Made by a program: the position numbers and the translations under genes | Origin: a virus | Length of the DNA: 64,000 nt | Virus record (IMG/VR): IMGVR_UViG_3300010885_011634 | Coordinates: 27,264 to 91,263 of that record | Direction: 5' to 3' (one strand) | Shown: in pieces, positions 41,021 to 52,400 of the stretch | How positions within the stretch are numbered: the first letter of the stretch is position 1 | How the letters are laid out: each line of letters opens with the position of its first letter | The notes under the pieces: generated by a model | Database searches by the model: none | Told to the model about the DNA's origin: nothing | Seen by the model: only the letters and a program-made list of their open reading frames with translations

Positions 41021-41367
41021 TAGACGCCTTCTAGTAACCAGCCATTAGTTGAATCGTAATATACAAGACTAAATGCAGCGCCAGCTACACTAACTACCAT
41101 AGTATCAGCGGCTGGTTGTCTCATTATTTTTGCTAGTGTTCCGGGATTTACCGTCAAGTTATTAGTAGCAAACTGTCCTTTAGCATCAATAATTTCAACA
41201 ATGTCGCCTATTGACGGATTAGCTGGCAATGTTAATGTTAACGCAGCACTAGTGGTATCAACTAGATACATTTTATTTGAACTTAGCGTAATAGAGCTGT
41301 TTACCTCTTGTGTAGGTAAACCTAATACTACGATAGGTTGTGATCCTTTTGCTATCTGTCTTCCCAT
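41020..41367 (-). CDS. Virion-associated beta protein, 115 aa
   Basis: Beta-rich small protein: QPIVVLGLPTQEVNSSITLS, MYLVDTTSAALTLTLPANPS, GDIVEIIDAKGQF. This pattern of a sugar-free fibre or collar domain recurs in phage structural proteins that begin with a short basic head (MGRQIAKGS). It sits between the giant fibre group and the adhesin triplet and is coupled to copy 1 by TAATG. No enzymatic motif. Confidence 0.6.
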   Translation of the reverse strand: MGRQIAKGSQPIVVLGLPTQEVNSSITLSSNKMYLVDTTSAALTLTLPANPSIGDIVEIIDAKGQFATNNLTVNPGTLAKIMRQPAADTMVVSVAGAAFSLVYYDSTNGWLLEGV

Positions 41368-41379
41368 GATTTATCCTTG

Positions 41380-41700
41380 TTATGCGGTAGCGGTTTCAAT
41401 ACCGTAAGCTACAGCAGTTACGTTAATTGCACTTGATCGCACAACTACCTGTTGACCGTAAGTTACTACAATACCGGTCCTTTCAATAACACCTTTACCC
41501 ACAAGCTCAACATCGTACTCAATATATTCTGAATTTCCAATGGTTGCTCCTGTACAAACTCCAATTCTTACAGTTGCTGGGGTTGCAGCTCTATTGACCA
41601 TGTTAATCGTTAATACGGTAAACGTGTTTAATGGGCAAACATACAGAGGGGTATCTGCTGCTGCGCCTAAATCTAAATTTCCTAATCTTCCTGTTGCCAT
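41380..41700 (-). CDS. Small virion beta-sandwich protein, 106 aa
   Basis: The sequence has the repeat FTVLTINMVNRAATPATVRI, GVIERTGIVVTYGQQVVVRS, a small jelly-roll-like fold common to phage attachment proteins. It looks related in layout to the 110-aa protein at 55436-55768 (same length, same order of strands, similar GIVI/PPNS and RIES/VRSS segments). Preceded by a CAACGGAGA ribosome site and a late octamer. Likely a minor fibre or baseplate component. Confidence 0.65.
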   Translation of the reverse strand: MATGRLGNLDLGAAADTPLYVCPLNTFTVLTINMVNRAATPATVRIGVCTGATIGNSEYIEYDVELVGKGVIERTGIVVTYGQQVVVRSSAINVTAVAYGIETATA

Positions 41701-41718
41701 AATGTTATTTCTCCGTTG

Positions 41719-41726
41719 TATTTAGT
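41719..41726 (-). promoter_or_regulatory. Late promoter ACTAAATA upstream of the 106-aa gene
   Basis: ACTAAATA overlaps the stop codon (41722-41724) of the giant fibre gene and lies 18 bases before the ATG at 41698-41700; the ribosome site GGAGA is in between. Confidence 0.6.
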
Positions 41727-44700
41727 TCAAAAAGTAGTTCCAGGCTACAGGTAAACCAATTACGCCGCCTTGGAAGTTAAAGTTAGCTCTCATAGCTATT
41801 GTACCGTTTGTTGTTGTAGTGATTTCTTGACCTGCAATGTAGATGTAACCTGCTGTAACGCTATTTACGTTTAATGATGCACCACCGCCACCAATTTGTG
41901 AACTGATGTAGGCCTTAATAGCTCGCTGTGTTGGAACAATACTATCACTATTTGCTGTAAAGAATGGATCTGTTGAGAACTCAGTAATACTTGCTGATCC
42001 ACCACCTAACGATACTTCACCTAGTGTAAGTTCTTGCAAACCTGCAATGTTAAACGCATCAGCATTTAATGTTGCAACACCAGTTGATTGTTCAATAGTA
42101 AACAATTCACCAACTCTAAAGTTACCGTCTTGGTCAGTTGATGTATAGAAACAACGTCCACCGTTTGAATCTATAGTTTCATTGGCTTGATTTGGCTCGT
42201 TATCTGGTTCACCGCCTGGATAGTTAGTTTCAGCAAAACTACCTGTACCAATATCTAAGAAGTCGTGTCCAGTTAAACGTACTTGACTATAACGAAGTCT
42301 TGTTGTGACTGTTTGTTCATGTTCCGCAGTACTGAATATTTTCATATTTGGAGCAATCTGGAAGAATGCTGAATATGAACCTGGATATGATCCTAACTGT
42401 GTAAGAACGTTGACTAACTTAAATGTTTGATTTGGTAAATGTCCAAATACAACGTTTGATCCTGCTGTTGGGAATGTTGTTAAACGTTTAACAGCAACAT
42501 ACTGACCGTCTTGATAGAAATCACCATAGCCATCACCTGTTAAAATATCGGCTGCTGCTGCGGTGTATCCAGTTCCACGATTACTAAACGATGGATTAGC
42601 CAGTGCACCGTTACCAATTCTTACTGTAAATGGTGCGTCATAGATATTACTTGGATCTGTAATAGTCATCGTTGGTGCAACTGTATATCCAGAACCTGGT
42701 TCTGTTATGCGTATCGCATATATTTTCTCTAGAGATACATATGAACGTGCTCTAGCTGTAGCACCAAGGTTAATTGTACTAGCTACGGTCGACGCAGTAC
42801 TTCTTTGAATTGCTACCCATGTACCAACTTGATTTGGATTTCCAAATGCTGTTGCACTAAATCCATTAGCTGCCGTTGATGTTGTACGGCTAGTCCAAAT
42901 AATACCATCTTCAGAACTTGCTGCTTGTGTGCTTTGTGAAACTGCTAAGAACACACCTTGGCCATAGTGTACATCAGTATATTGTGCTGATGGAACTGTA
43001 GTGGCTGTCCATGCAATACCATCAAGACTGTATGCGGCTGCTGTTCCACTTGTATTTGAAACTGCAACGAATCGATTATTACCAAATGTAACAGCAGTCC
43101 AGTTAGAACTTGTTAGTCCAGATCCAGCTGACCAGTTTAGGCCTCCGTCTAAACTGTATGCACAATTAGTACCACCGCTAGCAACTGCTATCCAAACACC
43201 TTTACCGTAAGCAACACCAGTCCAGGTAGTTGAAGTTGGTAATGCACCGCCTGCCGTCCATGATATACCACCATTAGTACTGTATGCTGTTGCTGTCGCT
43301 GATGAGCTAACAGCTACCCAACGACCATCACCATACCATACTGCTGAAGCTCTGCCTGACATGCCTGCTGGTAATGCACCACCTGCTGTCCATGTAATGC
43401 CGCCGTCTTTAGAATATGCGTTTACTGTTGTACTTGTTGAAACGGCTACAATATGACTAGCATTTGGTGTTGCTTTACCAGAACCTGTACCAACTCCTGT
43501 AGCAACAAATACTTCGCCTACTGCGTTAGAACTTGCACCAATAGCAGTCCATCCTGTGTCACCTATTGTAGTAATAGTATAAGATCTACCAACAACAAAT
43601 GATCCTGCGCTTTCTTCAGCTGTTAATTTACCTGTAGCAATTGCTGACCAGTTGCTGGCGCTTGGTAATGCCAATAATCTTTGAGTCCACGTAACCCCGT
43701 CGGTTGACGTATTAATAGTTTGTGTGCCTGAAGATATAGCAACATAATTGCCGCCGGCTGCTGTTCCTGCAAATTCAAATGCTTGAATTGCACCAGTTGC
43801 GCTGTTAACTGCGGTAATTGTAATGACTAAATCATTAGCTGTGGATAATCCATCTAAACTAGTTCCAGCAATTGTAATAGTGTTTAGTCTTGCATATCCA
43901 GTACCTGTTGCGATGCTAGTTACTGTTTGATATTTTGTACCTTTTCTTGTTACTCTAAATGTAGCACCAGTACCGCTACCGCTAGTTGTTCCTGTAGCAC
44001 CAACGTATGTTTTAACCAATCTAGCATAACGAACATCTGTATATGTTAAACTTGTTGCTAAAGTTGCTGCTGTTGATGAATAACTTGGAGCCGTAAAGCT
44101 GATACGTGGCTCAACTACGTAAGTTGTTGAAGCATCTGGCGCTGTGATTACAGTACCTGGAATAATATGATCCCATCCAGCTGCTCCTGTAGATTCTTTA
44201 TTAACAGTTGCTACTTTTGTACCTGCATTATATGTTGCAATAATACCGTATTGGCCAACTCCGGTACCACCTGTTAGGACAATCTTCATGCCAACATAAG
44301 CAAAACTTAATTCGCCGTCTGTAGCTGCAATAGTAATTTGTGTTGTAGTACCACTTTGTGCTGTATTAGCATTTGATACATATCCGTACCCACCAAAATT
44401 ACCATCAGCTTCTGGAGCACTTGTACTATCGTCTACGTTATCTAATAGTCGAACTTGGAATACTGCTCCGTCACGGAACTCATCTGCTTGAGCTGCTGCA
44501 TTAGTACCTGCACCGCTAATCAACCATGATGCTTCAGTATAATTAGATCCTGCATTGTCAAATTCAAAATTAAGAACTTGTTGCGCACCGTCAGTAATTA
44601 CTTGACCAACTGTTGCTCTAAAGTTGCGATTATCGACTAATCCAGTTCCTGGAACTTCTGTAACATCATATCCTTCTGCTACAGAACCAAAGTCACCGTA

Positions 44701-47700
44701 GGAGTTGTTACCGTTAGTACCACGAATACGTCCGCCTGCTTCTGATAAGTAACCAACGTGTGAGTAATATGTAAACACAGACACAAGTTCTGCACGTCCA
44801 TTGTTAGTTACCCATGCACCAATACCATCGCTGATTAATTGTGTAAAGTCATTTGATACAATAGAATCATTACCGCCTGCGTGTAACGCACCATCAATTT
44901 TTTGACCAATTGCAGCATTACCAAAACACGCATTATTTTGTACATATGGTGAACGATTAGTAATCCATGTACGGAAGTCATCTGGACCCCAACCCGGATC
45001 TAATGACACGTATGCACCCGCTGTAACACGACTTGTACCGTATGTGTTTTCTGGTGTTAAATCTCCGTTTAGTCCTTCTAACGTCTGATTTCTAATACCA
45101 GTACCATTACGTAGGTAGTACATATCTTCTTCATAACTACCTGTAACTGCATTAGCATAGTATCTTGCTACAAATCTTGATTTGTAGTTAGATGACCATT
45201 TCATGTCCCATTTAATTGCATCAATGTATGTTCCAACATCTCTTAAACAGAAGTCGCTGTTATAAACAAACGCCACTGTCATTGATCCGCTAGCCACTGT
45301 TGTTAAATTAAATGCTGTTGTAGCATCTCTTGTAGTAGCAATAGTAAATGTAGTTGCGCTAACTACGTTTTGAACATAGTAAGTTCTACCAGATACCACC
45401 CCACCAAATACAGAGCCAGTAAACTGAATAGCTGCATTTCGTTTCAACCAACTTGTGCTGCTGATTGTAAATATATCAGTAGTTGTATTTGATGCTGTTA
45501 CTGTACCTGTAAAGGTGCTAGCAATATATGCACGAGCTTCTTCAACAATAAAGTCTCTATTGCGTTCAAGTTGTAAGCAAGCCCAATCTCTACTACGTAA
45601 TTCTGTTTGACAAACATCACCTTCATCGGCTGCGCCAAACACAATATCGTCAACTAATGTCATTAATGTTTCAATACGAGCTTGTGCAGTAGCATCCCCG
45701 CCAACATTAGCCTTAGCTTGAGTCTTAGCATAACTCAACGCTGCTCTGGTAGCTGCTTTTAAGTTTGTTGTTGTATACAACTCTACTGAATTGGCTCTTA
45801 AATATGCCAATGCAGCTTTAACAGTTCTGTAATTGCTGTTAAACATAAAGTCATAACCAACTGCTTCAAGAACAATTGCAACATCTCGTGATGTTTTAGC
45901 TGTGCTGTAGCTCAATGTTGGGTATGCAGCATTAACTGTAGCAATTGCTCCTGTACCGATAGTAGGAATTTGTGCTGTTAGTGCTGTGTAAGCTGCGATT
46001 AAGGCTGTAGTTGTTGTTACCCCATTAGTTGCTGCTGGTTGCGATACGATGTCTGCTATTACACTAATAACTCCGTTGCTAAAACTTGTAATTGCTGTAC
46101 CGTTAAAACTTGCAGCTAACGTAAAGGTGTTAGTAGCAATTGTTTTAACATAATATTTTGTACCAGCTGTTAATCCGTTAGCAGTAGTTCTTGGAACAAC
46201 TGTATCACCAACTGCCAGCGTATGGCCTGTTGACGTTAATGTTGTTGTCCCAGCAATTAAAGTAATTGTAAGGTTTGGAGCAGAGGTTGTACTTCCGCCG
46301 TTAATTAGATTATATATAATATCAATATTAGATCCAATTAATGCAGAAGCTCCTGCTGAACCTGCGGTGTCAGTATATTGCGGTACTGTTGTTTGTAAAG
46401 GAGTAATTGCACTGCTAGTAGAAACTGATTGCATTCTTGTTTTTAAGAAACTAATTGATGCTAGTGTTAGTGCCTTAATACTTGCAGGAATTAAATTTGT
46501 GCTACCTTCAGCATCAAAATATGCAAGGCCTGCTTGTATACTCATCGAATTGCCGCCGTAAGTTAAACTGTATAATACAGCATCAACAATATATCCAACG
46601 TCTCTACGTGTTTTTGTTTTTCCATACTTGCTACTAGGATAGTTAGCTGCTAGGTATGCAATAACTTCTTCTTGCAAGAATTTTTTATTTTCTCTGACTA
46701 ATTTTCTAGCATCACTGTAACCTGTTAGATATCCAACATTGTATCCTGTAGGATCTGTTAATGTTGATACGTGCATTGTACCTAATCGAGAATCAACTTG
46801 ATATTTCATTACATTAACTAAACTGCTAGCCAATGTTGCTTCAGTTGAGCTAGCATACGGCCAGTTTTGATCCTGTGTGTACGCATTGCCAGTTGATTTA
46901 GAAACTGTTGCGCCTGTAACAATCTGTCCAATGACAGTGCTTAATCTGCCCAATGCCGTTACAGAATAATATGCATCAGAGATGTCTATTAAACTGCCTG
47001 CAGGTCCTGCATTTGTTGAACGAACTTCGTCGCCTAGCACTACTGTTTCTGCTGGAACAATAATTGGTAACGTTTCGCGATATCTACCGCTCTTAACGTT
47101 AATGGTATTGTTTGGAACTAAACGTGCTGGTAAGTTTGTTGCTGTTTGGTCAGTTAATGCAGTAGTTACAATACCGACTAAATCAGTAACAGTATCAATA
47201 ACTCCAGCTTCAGCAGTGTAGTCAGTATCAATATATTGAGCCACTGTTGATGTTGAATTGTCACCATTCAATACTTGATAATTTGTTGCTGGCGCTTGAT
47301 TATTAAGAACTGCTGTAATAACTTCAAGCATGTAATTATATGCCGCAACGTCTTTGGTACCTTCTGCACTTAACTTAGTGTAAGTACCGGTTCCATTTTC
47401 GTCAGCTGCTGTTGCATATAAGTCAGCACCAGCTAATGCATTAATGTAGCTTAACGATGCCGCTAACATTTTTAAGTTGCCTCCGTGACCAATATCCCAT
47501 ATTAGTCTGTCGACTAAAAATCCTGTATCACGTTCACATTTATATTCGTCATAATCAAATGCTGATGTAAATGGTGCAGTATTAGTTGAAACTTGACGGT
47601 CAATCCATTCTGTAACTTCACGTTGAATGAATACACGATTCATTTCTAGTAAACGTTGTGCATTAGGATTTCTGCAACCTTTTTCAATTTGTTCACAAGC

Positions 47701-49401
47701 ATATCGAATACTTGCCCATGGTTTATCTAATGTGCAACCGTGGATTGGTGCTGGGCCGTCTGTGCCTTGAGGTGCTACATAATAGACATGGTCTACTTTA
47801 CCAAGTGTTACCCATTCTGGATCAGTTCCTGAAGATCGTAATACTTGACCTTCAAGTCCAATTGGTAATCTAGTTGGTCCTGCGCCACCGTAGTACACCA
47901 TATCGCCGCGGGTAGTTAATGCTGTTGTTTCACTACCAAGGGCTAATGAATTCCAATATGTACCTGTTGAGTCTCTATCAGGACGGCTATTAGATTGACC
48001 GCCACCTTGTGACCCTACTGTCGACGCATCGTCTGCTTCTGAACGATGTGTCTGTACACAAATATATGCATTAGAGCCGTATCTAACTGCGTCACCTAAT
48101 TGATATTCGGTATCATCTAACCACTCACCTTGCCACTTAACACCTGAATTTAATTTTGCCCAGTATGTTGCATTAGGTGGTGCTGCTGATACTGTTGCAG
48201 TCATCGAACCCGATGTTGAAGTAGGTGTAAATGTTGAACCGCCCAAAGTAGTACTTACGGTAAATGTTGTTCCTCCTACAGGAACTGTTTTAATATAATA
48301 TGTACCACCTGTAAACACATTGCCAAATGTTGTTCCTGTAAATTTCACAGTCATTCCAACAACAAATCCTGCTGTACTAGAGCAAGTAAATAAGCCGCTT
48401 ACATTTGATCCTGTTACGGTTGTTGTGATGCTTGGCGAATCTGATGCTGCTAGATAAGTGTAGCCGTTTAATCTAACCACATCACCAATTTTATAAGAGG
48501 TCGAGTTAGCCCAATCTGATTGATATCTAAAGCCTTGCGCAAATAAATCCCATCTTGATGTCTGTGTTGGAGGAGTTTCTGTCGCTGCTGCGGCTGTATG
48601 TACAGTTTTAGCCACATATTGATTACCACCGTAACGTACTACGTCACCTGGTTGGTATAAAGTAGCTGAATTCCAATCGTTTTCAAATTCAAACCCTTTT
48701 ACAAATTGTGACCAACGTCCCGCAGATTGATCTGTTAAGAATGCTCCTGCGGCAGTATGGTATGTTGTACAGATCCAAAGTCCTGCACCTTCTTTAACAA
48801 CATCATTTTTCTTATATCGGGTACCGGAAACCCAACCAGCAGATTTATATTCTAATCCTTGATTAAAATCATCCCATTTAGATTGGTCTGCTTCTAATCC
48901 TGATGCTGTAGATGATGCTGAGGTGTGTCCTTCATTACATACGTAAGTATATCCGCCGTATCTTACAAGGTCATTAACTTTATATCGGGTAGATGTAGTC
49001 CAGTCAGTTTTCCAATCAAACCCTTCAGCAAACAATTCCCATTTAGAATTTGTTTGGCTAGGCAAATCTTGATCTGCTTCAAGGCCTAATGCTAGATTAG
49101 ATGTAGATGTATGACTATCTTTACATAGATATAATAATCCACCATACTTAACAATGTCGTTAAGTTTATAGAAAGTAGAAATTGTCCAATTTCCTTTCCA
49201 TTCTTGACCATCGGACATTTGGTTCCATTTTGTTGGAACATATTCTAAATCTGTATTAAAATCGGAAGCAGATGCATGGCCCACTGCACAAATGTATGTG
49301 CGGCCGCCGTATCGTACAACGTCATCAATGTAGTAGGTAGTGCTGGCTGTCCAAGCCCCTTTCCATACAAATCTAATTCTTCCTAGCTTAAATTCTGCCA
49401 T
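41722..49401 (-). CDS. Giant fibre protein with carbohydrate-binding-like repeats, 2559 aa
   Basis: Residues 1-470 hold seven copies of a W-x-YxxxDxVxYGGxxYxC module (for example WTASTTYYIDDVVRYGG, WTTSTRYKVNDLVRYGG), like small chitin/carbohydrate-binding domains. A pectate-lyase-like part starts near VYYVAPQGTDG and KPWASIRYACEQ. Four helical modules follow, each with an RDxxxxxDA core (RDVGYIVDAVLYSLTYGG). Then come the shared block NDFTQLISDGIGAWVTNNGR, Asp-box repeats (STNGGISW, SLDGGLNW) and a C-terminus with TQRAIKAYISSQI. It probably forms the main host-recognition fibre or spike. A paralogue is at 49454-55048. Confidence 0.8.
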   Translation of the reverse strand: MAEFKLGRIRFVWKGAWTASTTYYIDDVVRYGGRTYICAVGHASASDFNTDLEYVPTKWNQMSDGQEWKGNWTISTFYKLNDIVKYGGLLYLCKDSHTSTSNLALGLEADQDLPSQTNSKWELFAEGFDWKTDWTTSTRYKVNDLVRYGGYTYVCNEGHTSASSTASGLEADQSKWDDFNQGLEYKSAGWVSGTRYKKNDVVKEGAGLWICTTYHTAAGAFLTDQSAGRWSQFVKGFEFENDWNSATLYQPGDVVRYGGNQYVAKTVHTAAAATETPPTQTSRWDLFAQGFRYQSDWANSTSYKIGDVVRLNGYTYLAASDSPSITTTVTGSNVSGLFTCSSTAGFVVGMTVKFTGTTFGNVFTGGTYYIKTVPVGGTTFTVSTTLGGSTFTPTSTSGSMTATVSAAPPNATYWAKLNSGVKWQGEWLDDTEYQLGDAVRYGSNAYICVQTHRSEADDASTVGSQGGGQSNSRPDRDSTGTYWNSLALGSETTALTTRGDMVYYGGAGPTRLPIGLEGQVLRSSGTDPEWVTLGKVDHVYYVAPQGTDGPAPIHGCTLDKPWASIRYACEQIEKGCRNPNAQRLLEMNRVFIQREVTEWIDRQVSTNTAPFTSAFDYDEYKCERDTGFLVDRLIWDIGHGGNLKMLAASLSYINALAGADLYATAADENGTGTYTKLSAEGTKDVAAYNYMLEVITAVLNNQAPATNYQVLNGDNSTSTVAQYIDTDYTAEAGVIDTVTDLVGIVTTALTDQTATNLPARLVPNNTINVKSGRYRETLPIIVPAETVVLGDEVRSTNAGPAGSLIDISDAYYSVTALGRLSTVIGQIVTGATVSKSTGNAYTQDQNWPYASSTEATLASSLVNVMKYQVDSRLGTMHVSTLTDPTGYNVGYLTGYSDARKLVRENKKFLQEEVIAYLAANYPSSKYGKTKTRRDVGYIVDAVLYSLTYGGNSMSIQAGLAYFDAEGSTNLIPASIKALTLASISFLKTRMQSVSTSSAITPLQTTVPQYTDTAGSAGASALIGSNIDIIYNLINGGSTTSAPNLTITLIAGTTTLTSTGHTLAVGDTVVPRTTANGLTAGTKYYVKTIATNTFTLAASFNGTAITSFSNGVISVIADIVSQPAATNGVTTTTALIAAYTALTAQIPTIGTGAIATVNAAYPTLSYSTAKTSRDVAIVLEAVGYDFMFNSNYRTVKAALAYLRANSVELYTTTNLKAATRAALSYAKTQAKANVGGDATAQARIETLMTLVDDIVFGAADEGDVCQTELRSRDWACLQLERNRDFIVEEARAYIASTFTGTVTASNTTTDIFTISSTSWLKRNAAIQFTGSVFGGVVSGRTYYVQNVVSATTFTIATTRDATTAFNLTTVASGSMTVAFVYNSDFCLRDVGTYIDAIKWDMKWSSNYKSRFVARYYANAVTGSYEEDMYYLRNGTGIRNQTLEGLNGDLTPENTYGTSRVTAGAYVSLDPGWGPDDFRTWITNRSPYVQNNACFGNAAIGQKIDGALHAGGNDSIVSNDFTQLISDGIGAWVTNNGRAELVSVFTYYSHVGYLSEAGGRIRGTNGNNSYGDFGSVAEGYDVTEVPGTGLVDNRNFRATVGQVITDGAQQVLNFEFDNAGSNYTEASWLISGAGTNAAAQADEFRDGAVFQVRLLDNVDDSTSAPEADGNFGGYGYVSNANTAQSGTTTQITIAATDGELSFAYVGMKIVLTGGTGVGQYGIIATYNAGTKVATVNKESTGAAGWDHIIPGTVITAPDASTTYVVEPRISFTAPSYSSTAATLATSLTYTDVRYARLVKTYVGATGTTSGSGTGATFRVTRKGTKYQTVTSIATGTGYARLNTITIAGTSLDGLSTANDLVITITAVNSATGAIQAFEFAGTAAGGNYVAISSGTQTINTSTDGVTWTQRLLALPSASNWSAIATGKLTAEESAGSFVVGRSYTITTIGDTGWTAIGASSNAVGEVFVATGVGTGSGKATPNASHIVAVSTSTTVNAYSKDGGITWTAGGALPAGMSGRASAVWYGDGRWVAVSSSATATAYSTNGGISWTAGGALPTSTTWTGVAYGKGVWIAVASGGTNCAYSLDGGLNWSAGSGLTSSNWTAVTFGNNRFVAVSNTSGTAAAYSLDGIAWTATTVPSAQYTDVHYGQGVFLAVSQSTQAASSEDGIIWTSRTTSTAANGFSATAFGNPNQVGTWVAIQRSTASTVASTINLGATARARSYVSLEKIYAIRITEPGSGYTVAPTMTITDPSNIYDAPFTVRIGNGALANPSFSNRGTGYTAAAADILTGDGYGDFYQDGQYVAVKRLTTFPTAGSNVVFGHLPNQTFKLVNVLTQLGSYPGSYSAFFQIAPNMKIFSTAEHEQTVTTRLRYSQVRLTGHDFLDIGTGSFAETNYPGGEPDNEPNQANETIDSNGGRCFYTSTDQDGNFRVGELFTIEQSTGVATLNADAFNIAGLQELTLGEVSLGGGSASITEFSTDPFFTANSDSIVPTQRAIKAYISSQIGGGGASLNVNSVTAGYIYIAGQEITTTTNGTIAMRANFNFQGGVIGLPVAWNYFLN

Positions 49402-49430
49402 TTTCCACTCCGGTTTTTGTGAAGTCAGTG

Positions 49431-49438
49431 TATTTATC
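49431..49438 (-). promoter_or_regulatory. Late promoter GATAAATA upstream of the giant fibre gene
   Basis: GATAAATA lies 29 bases before the ATG at 49399-49401; a CCGGAGTG ribosome site fits in the leader. Confidence 0.65.
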
Positions 49439-49453
49439 CATCATATTGTTACC

Positions 49454-52400
49454 CTATCGTTTACTACTAAAAGATTTATAAAACATATTTTGAGCTAATA
49501 TGCTACCGCTTATGTTTACAGGTTGTCCAGTGCTGCTTAATCCTGAGAAATTTGCTAATACTGGAATGGTAACATACAAGTCGGCTGTGTTTATAATTAA
49601 GTTTGGTCCAACTTTTACTGTACCTGCAATGAAACTAGCTGTTAAAAGATCCGAACCTCCAACGTTTAATCTATTTTGCAAGTATGCTTTAATAGCTTTT
49701 TGTGTTGGTACTACGTTATTTGAATCAGCAGTAAACAGCGGATCAGTTGAGAATTCACGGATAACTGCTCCGGACCCTCCTAATCTAACGCCGCCCAATG
49801 CTAATTCTGTTAATCCTTGTAAATCAAAGAAGTCTGCTGAAATTGTTACTGTTCCAGTTGCCTGTTCAACAGCAAATAGTTCACCTGTTCTAAAGTTACC
49901 TGATTGATCAGTGCTGGTGTAGAATACTCGTCCACCGTTTGATTCAACAATTTCGTTTTCTGGAGAACTAAAATAAGTAGCTTCAGTGGCATATAATGCT
50001 GGATAATTAGTTTCTTCAAAATTTCCAGATCCAACATCTAGGAAGTCGTGGCCCGTAATACGAACTTGACTATATCTTTGTCTAATTTCAACTGCTGATC
50101 CATGTTCAAGATCGTAATCTGAACTTAGATAAGGTCCTATGCGGAATACTGCGGTAAATGTACCATCACCTTGCGTACTATCTCTTTCAATAGTTGCTAC
50201 TGTAAAATATCCTGTTTCTCCACGGAATCTAAATTGTGTTCCTGGTCCTGGTAGCGTTTCAAGTCCGCTAATTGTTACAAACTGTGCCACTGGAATAGCA
50301 TCAGCGTACCCGTCGCCCATTACTGTTACTTGTGTTGAACTGGTTTTATAGTTATTTCCTCGAGCAACCCAACTTGGTTGTGCCAGTACACCATTACCTG
50401 TTCTTGGTTTAATATATGCATCAGAGGTATTATTAGGATCAATAATAGTGTATGATGGCGGTCCGTAAATATATCCGCTTCCTGGTTCCCAAATTCTTAC
50501 AGATTGAATTCGACCTGCTGATACAATAGCTCGACCTAATGTTTTAGCTCCTGTAAACACTTTACATGCTTTGTTAGTTAGGTCTGAACTAACAGCTATC
50601 CATGTTGGTCGACTGTTAGATGCTGTACTATCGCCTAATGTTACATCTGGAGTTCCAAATGCCACAGCAGTCCAGCTTAATGGTTCAGACAATTCTCTGT
50701 TGGTCCATACAATACCATCATAAGATGTAGCAGCAAATGTTGTTGGTCCAGTACTTGGATCATTTCCAACATCTCTTACACCTGTATCACCTACCGCAAA
50801 GAATACCCCTTGTCCATATTTAATTGCTCGCCATGCGTGTGCTGTTGAGCCGTCTTGTGTAGGCATCACTGCTGGATACCATGTCATTCCGTCAAAACTA
50901 TATCCAACATCCCCAGTACTACTTACTGATACAAATCTTTGATTACCGTAGGCAACACCAACCCAGTCTTTTTGTGAAGAATCAGAAATAACATCCATGA
51001 TTGTAGCAGACCATGTAATTGATGAACCAGTGTATGTACCTACTGCCGCTACGTTACTACTGTTTGCAATAGCTACGAATTTATCTTTACCATAAGTGAT
51101 AGCCACCCACTCGTTTATAGTTGAATCACCTGCAGTTGGTAGTGTACTTGCAGACCACGACACAGCATTAGTACTAAATGCTGCTGAATTTAAGTTTCCT
51201 GAAACAGCCACAAAAATTCCGTCACCATATGTAACAGCATTCCATGCTCTAAGGCTAGGCATTGTTCTTTCGTACCAAGTTATTCCGTCAGAACTGCTGG
51301 CTGCAACTCTGCTGCCGTATTGTATTGCAACAAAGTTGTTACCGCCGGCTGCTAAACATTTCCAATTACCAGCTACTGGCATTACTACATCTTCCCAAGT
51401 ATCGCCATCAGCCGATGCTACAGCTGAGGTGCCTGTTGATGGTGTTATAACAAATTTTCCGCTTTGTGCAACACCATCATATTCAAAAGTTAGAATTGAG
51501 TTAGTACTGTCGTTTGAAACTGACTTAATAGTTATGGTAATATCATGTTCTATAGATACTCCACCAACTGATGATCCGTCGATAGTTACTGTTTGTTCAT
51601 CAGCATATCCCGCACCACCTTCTACTAAAGTTACAGTATATGTTCTACCAGTTTTAGTAACGTTCCAAGTTGCTGCAAACGGAACTACATCAACTGTGGT
51701 ACCTGACCCAATTGTACTTGTAATTCCTGCGTAGGTAGTAGTAGTTTCACCGTAACAGACATTTGCCCAGGTTGTTGACACAGTAAGCGTTGAATCTGCA
51801 GCAACAAATGGAGGTTCTGCAAAAGTAATTCTTGGTTCAAATCGGTAGGTAGCATTAGTGGTCATATAAGAAACTGCAGGAGTTCCAGACACTACATGAT
51901 CCCAACCTGGTTGGCCGTCACTTTCTCTTGAAATGTTAGCAACTTTAGTCAATGGATTATATGCTGTTAGGTATCCGTATTGTCCTGTGCCGTCACCGCT
52001 GGTTATAATAACTCGTAGTCCTAGTAATTCAGCTTCTGTATTTTCGTTGCTGGTTGCTAATGTTACCGTTGTTGCATCACCGGTTTGAACGTTATTACCA
52101 ATTAGTGAATACCCACCACCGCCAGGAAACCCGCCTGGACTAGTAGGAGGATTACGAACTTGTAATTCAAATACTGCTTGATCTCTAGTCTCTTCTTGGA
52201 TCACTGTTGCACCAGTTCCAGATCCTATAAACGTATAATCGGCAGTTGTATATTCTTGTCCAGCATTTCCAAATTCTAATAATAAAACTTCATCATTTAC
52301 TTCACCAGCAAATGCTGACAAGATTGTAGCTTGTGTAGTGCGATTATTCACATAGGCATATTTTGGCGTTTCTGCAGGATCGTTGCCGTCAGCTAATGCT

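Noticed and set aside
51096-51734. 212-codon open frame on the plus strand inside the 1864-aa fibre gene
   Set aside because: It mirrors repeat-rich fibre sequence, has no ribosome site, and gives no recognisable domain.
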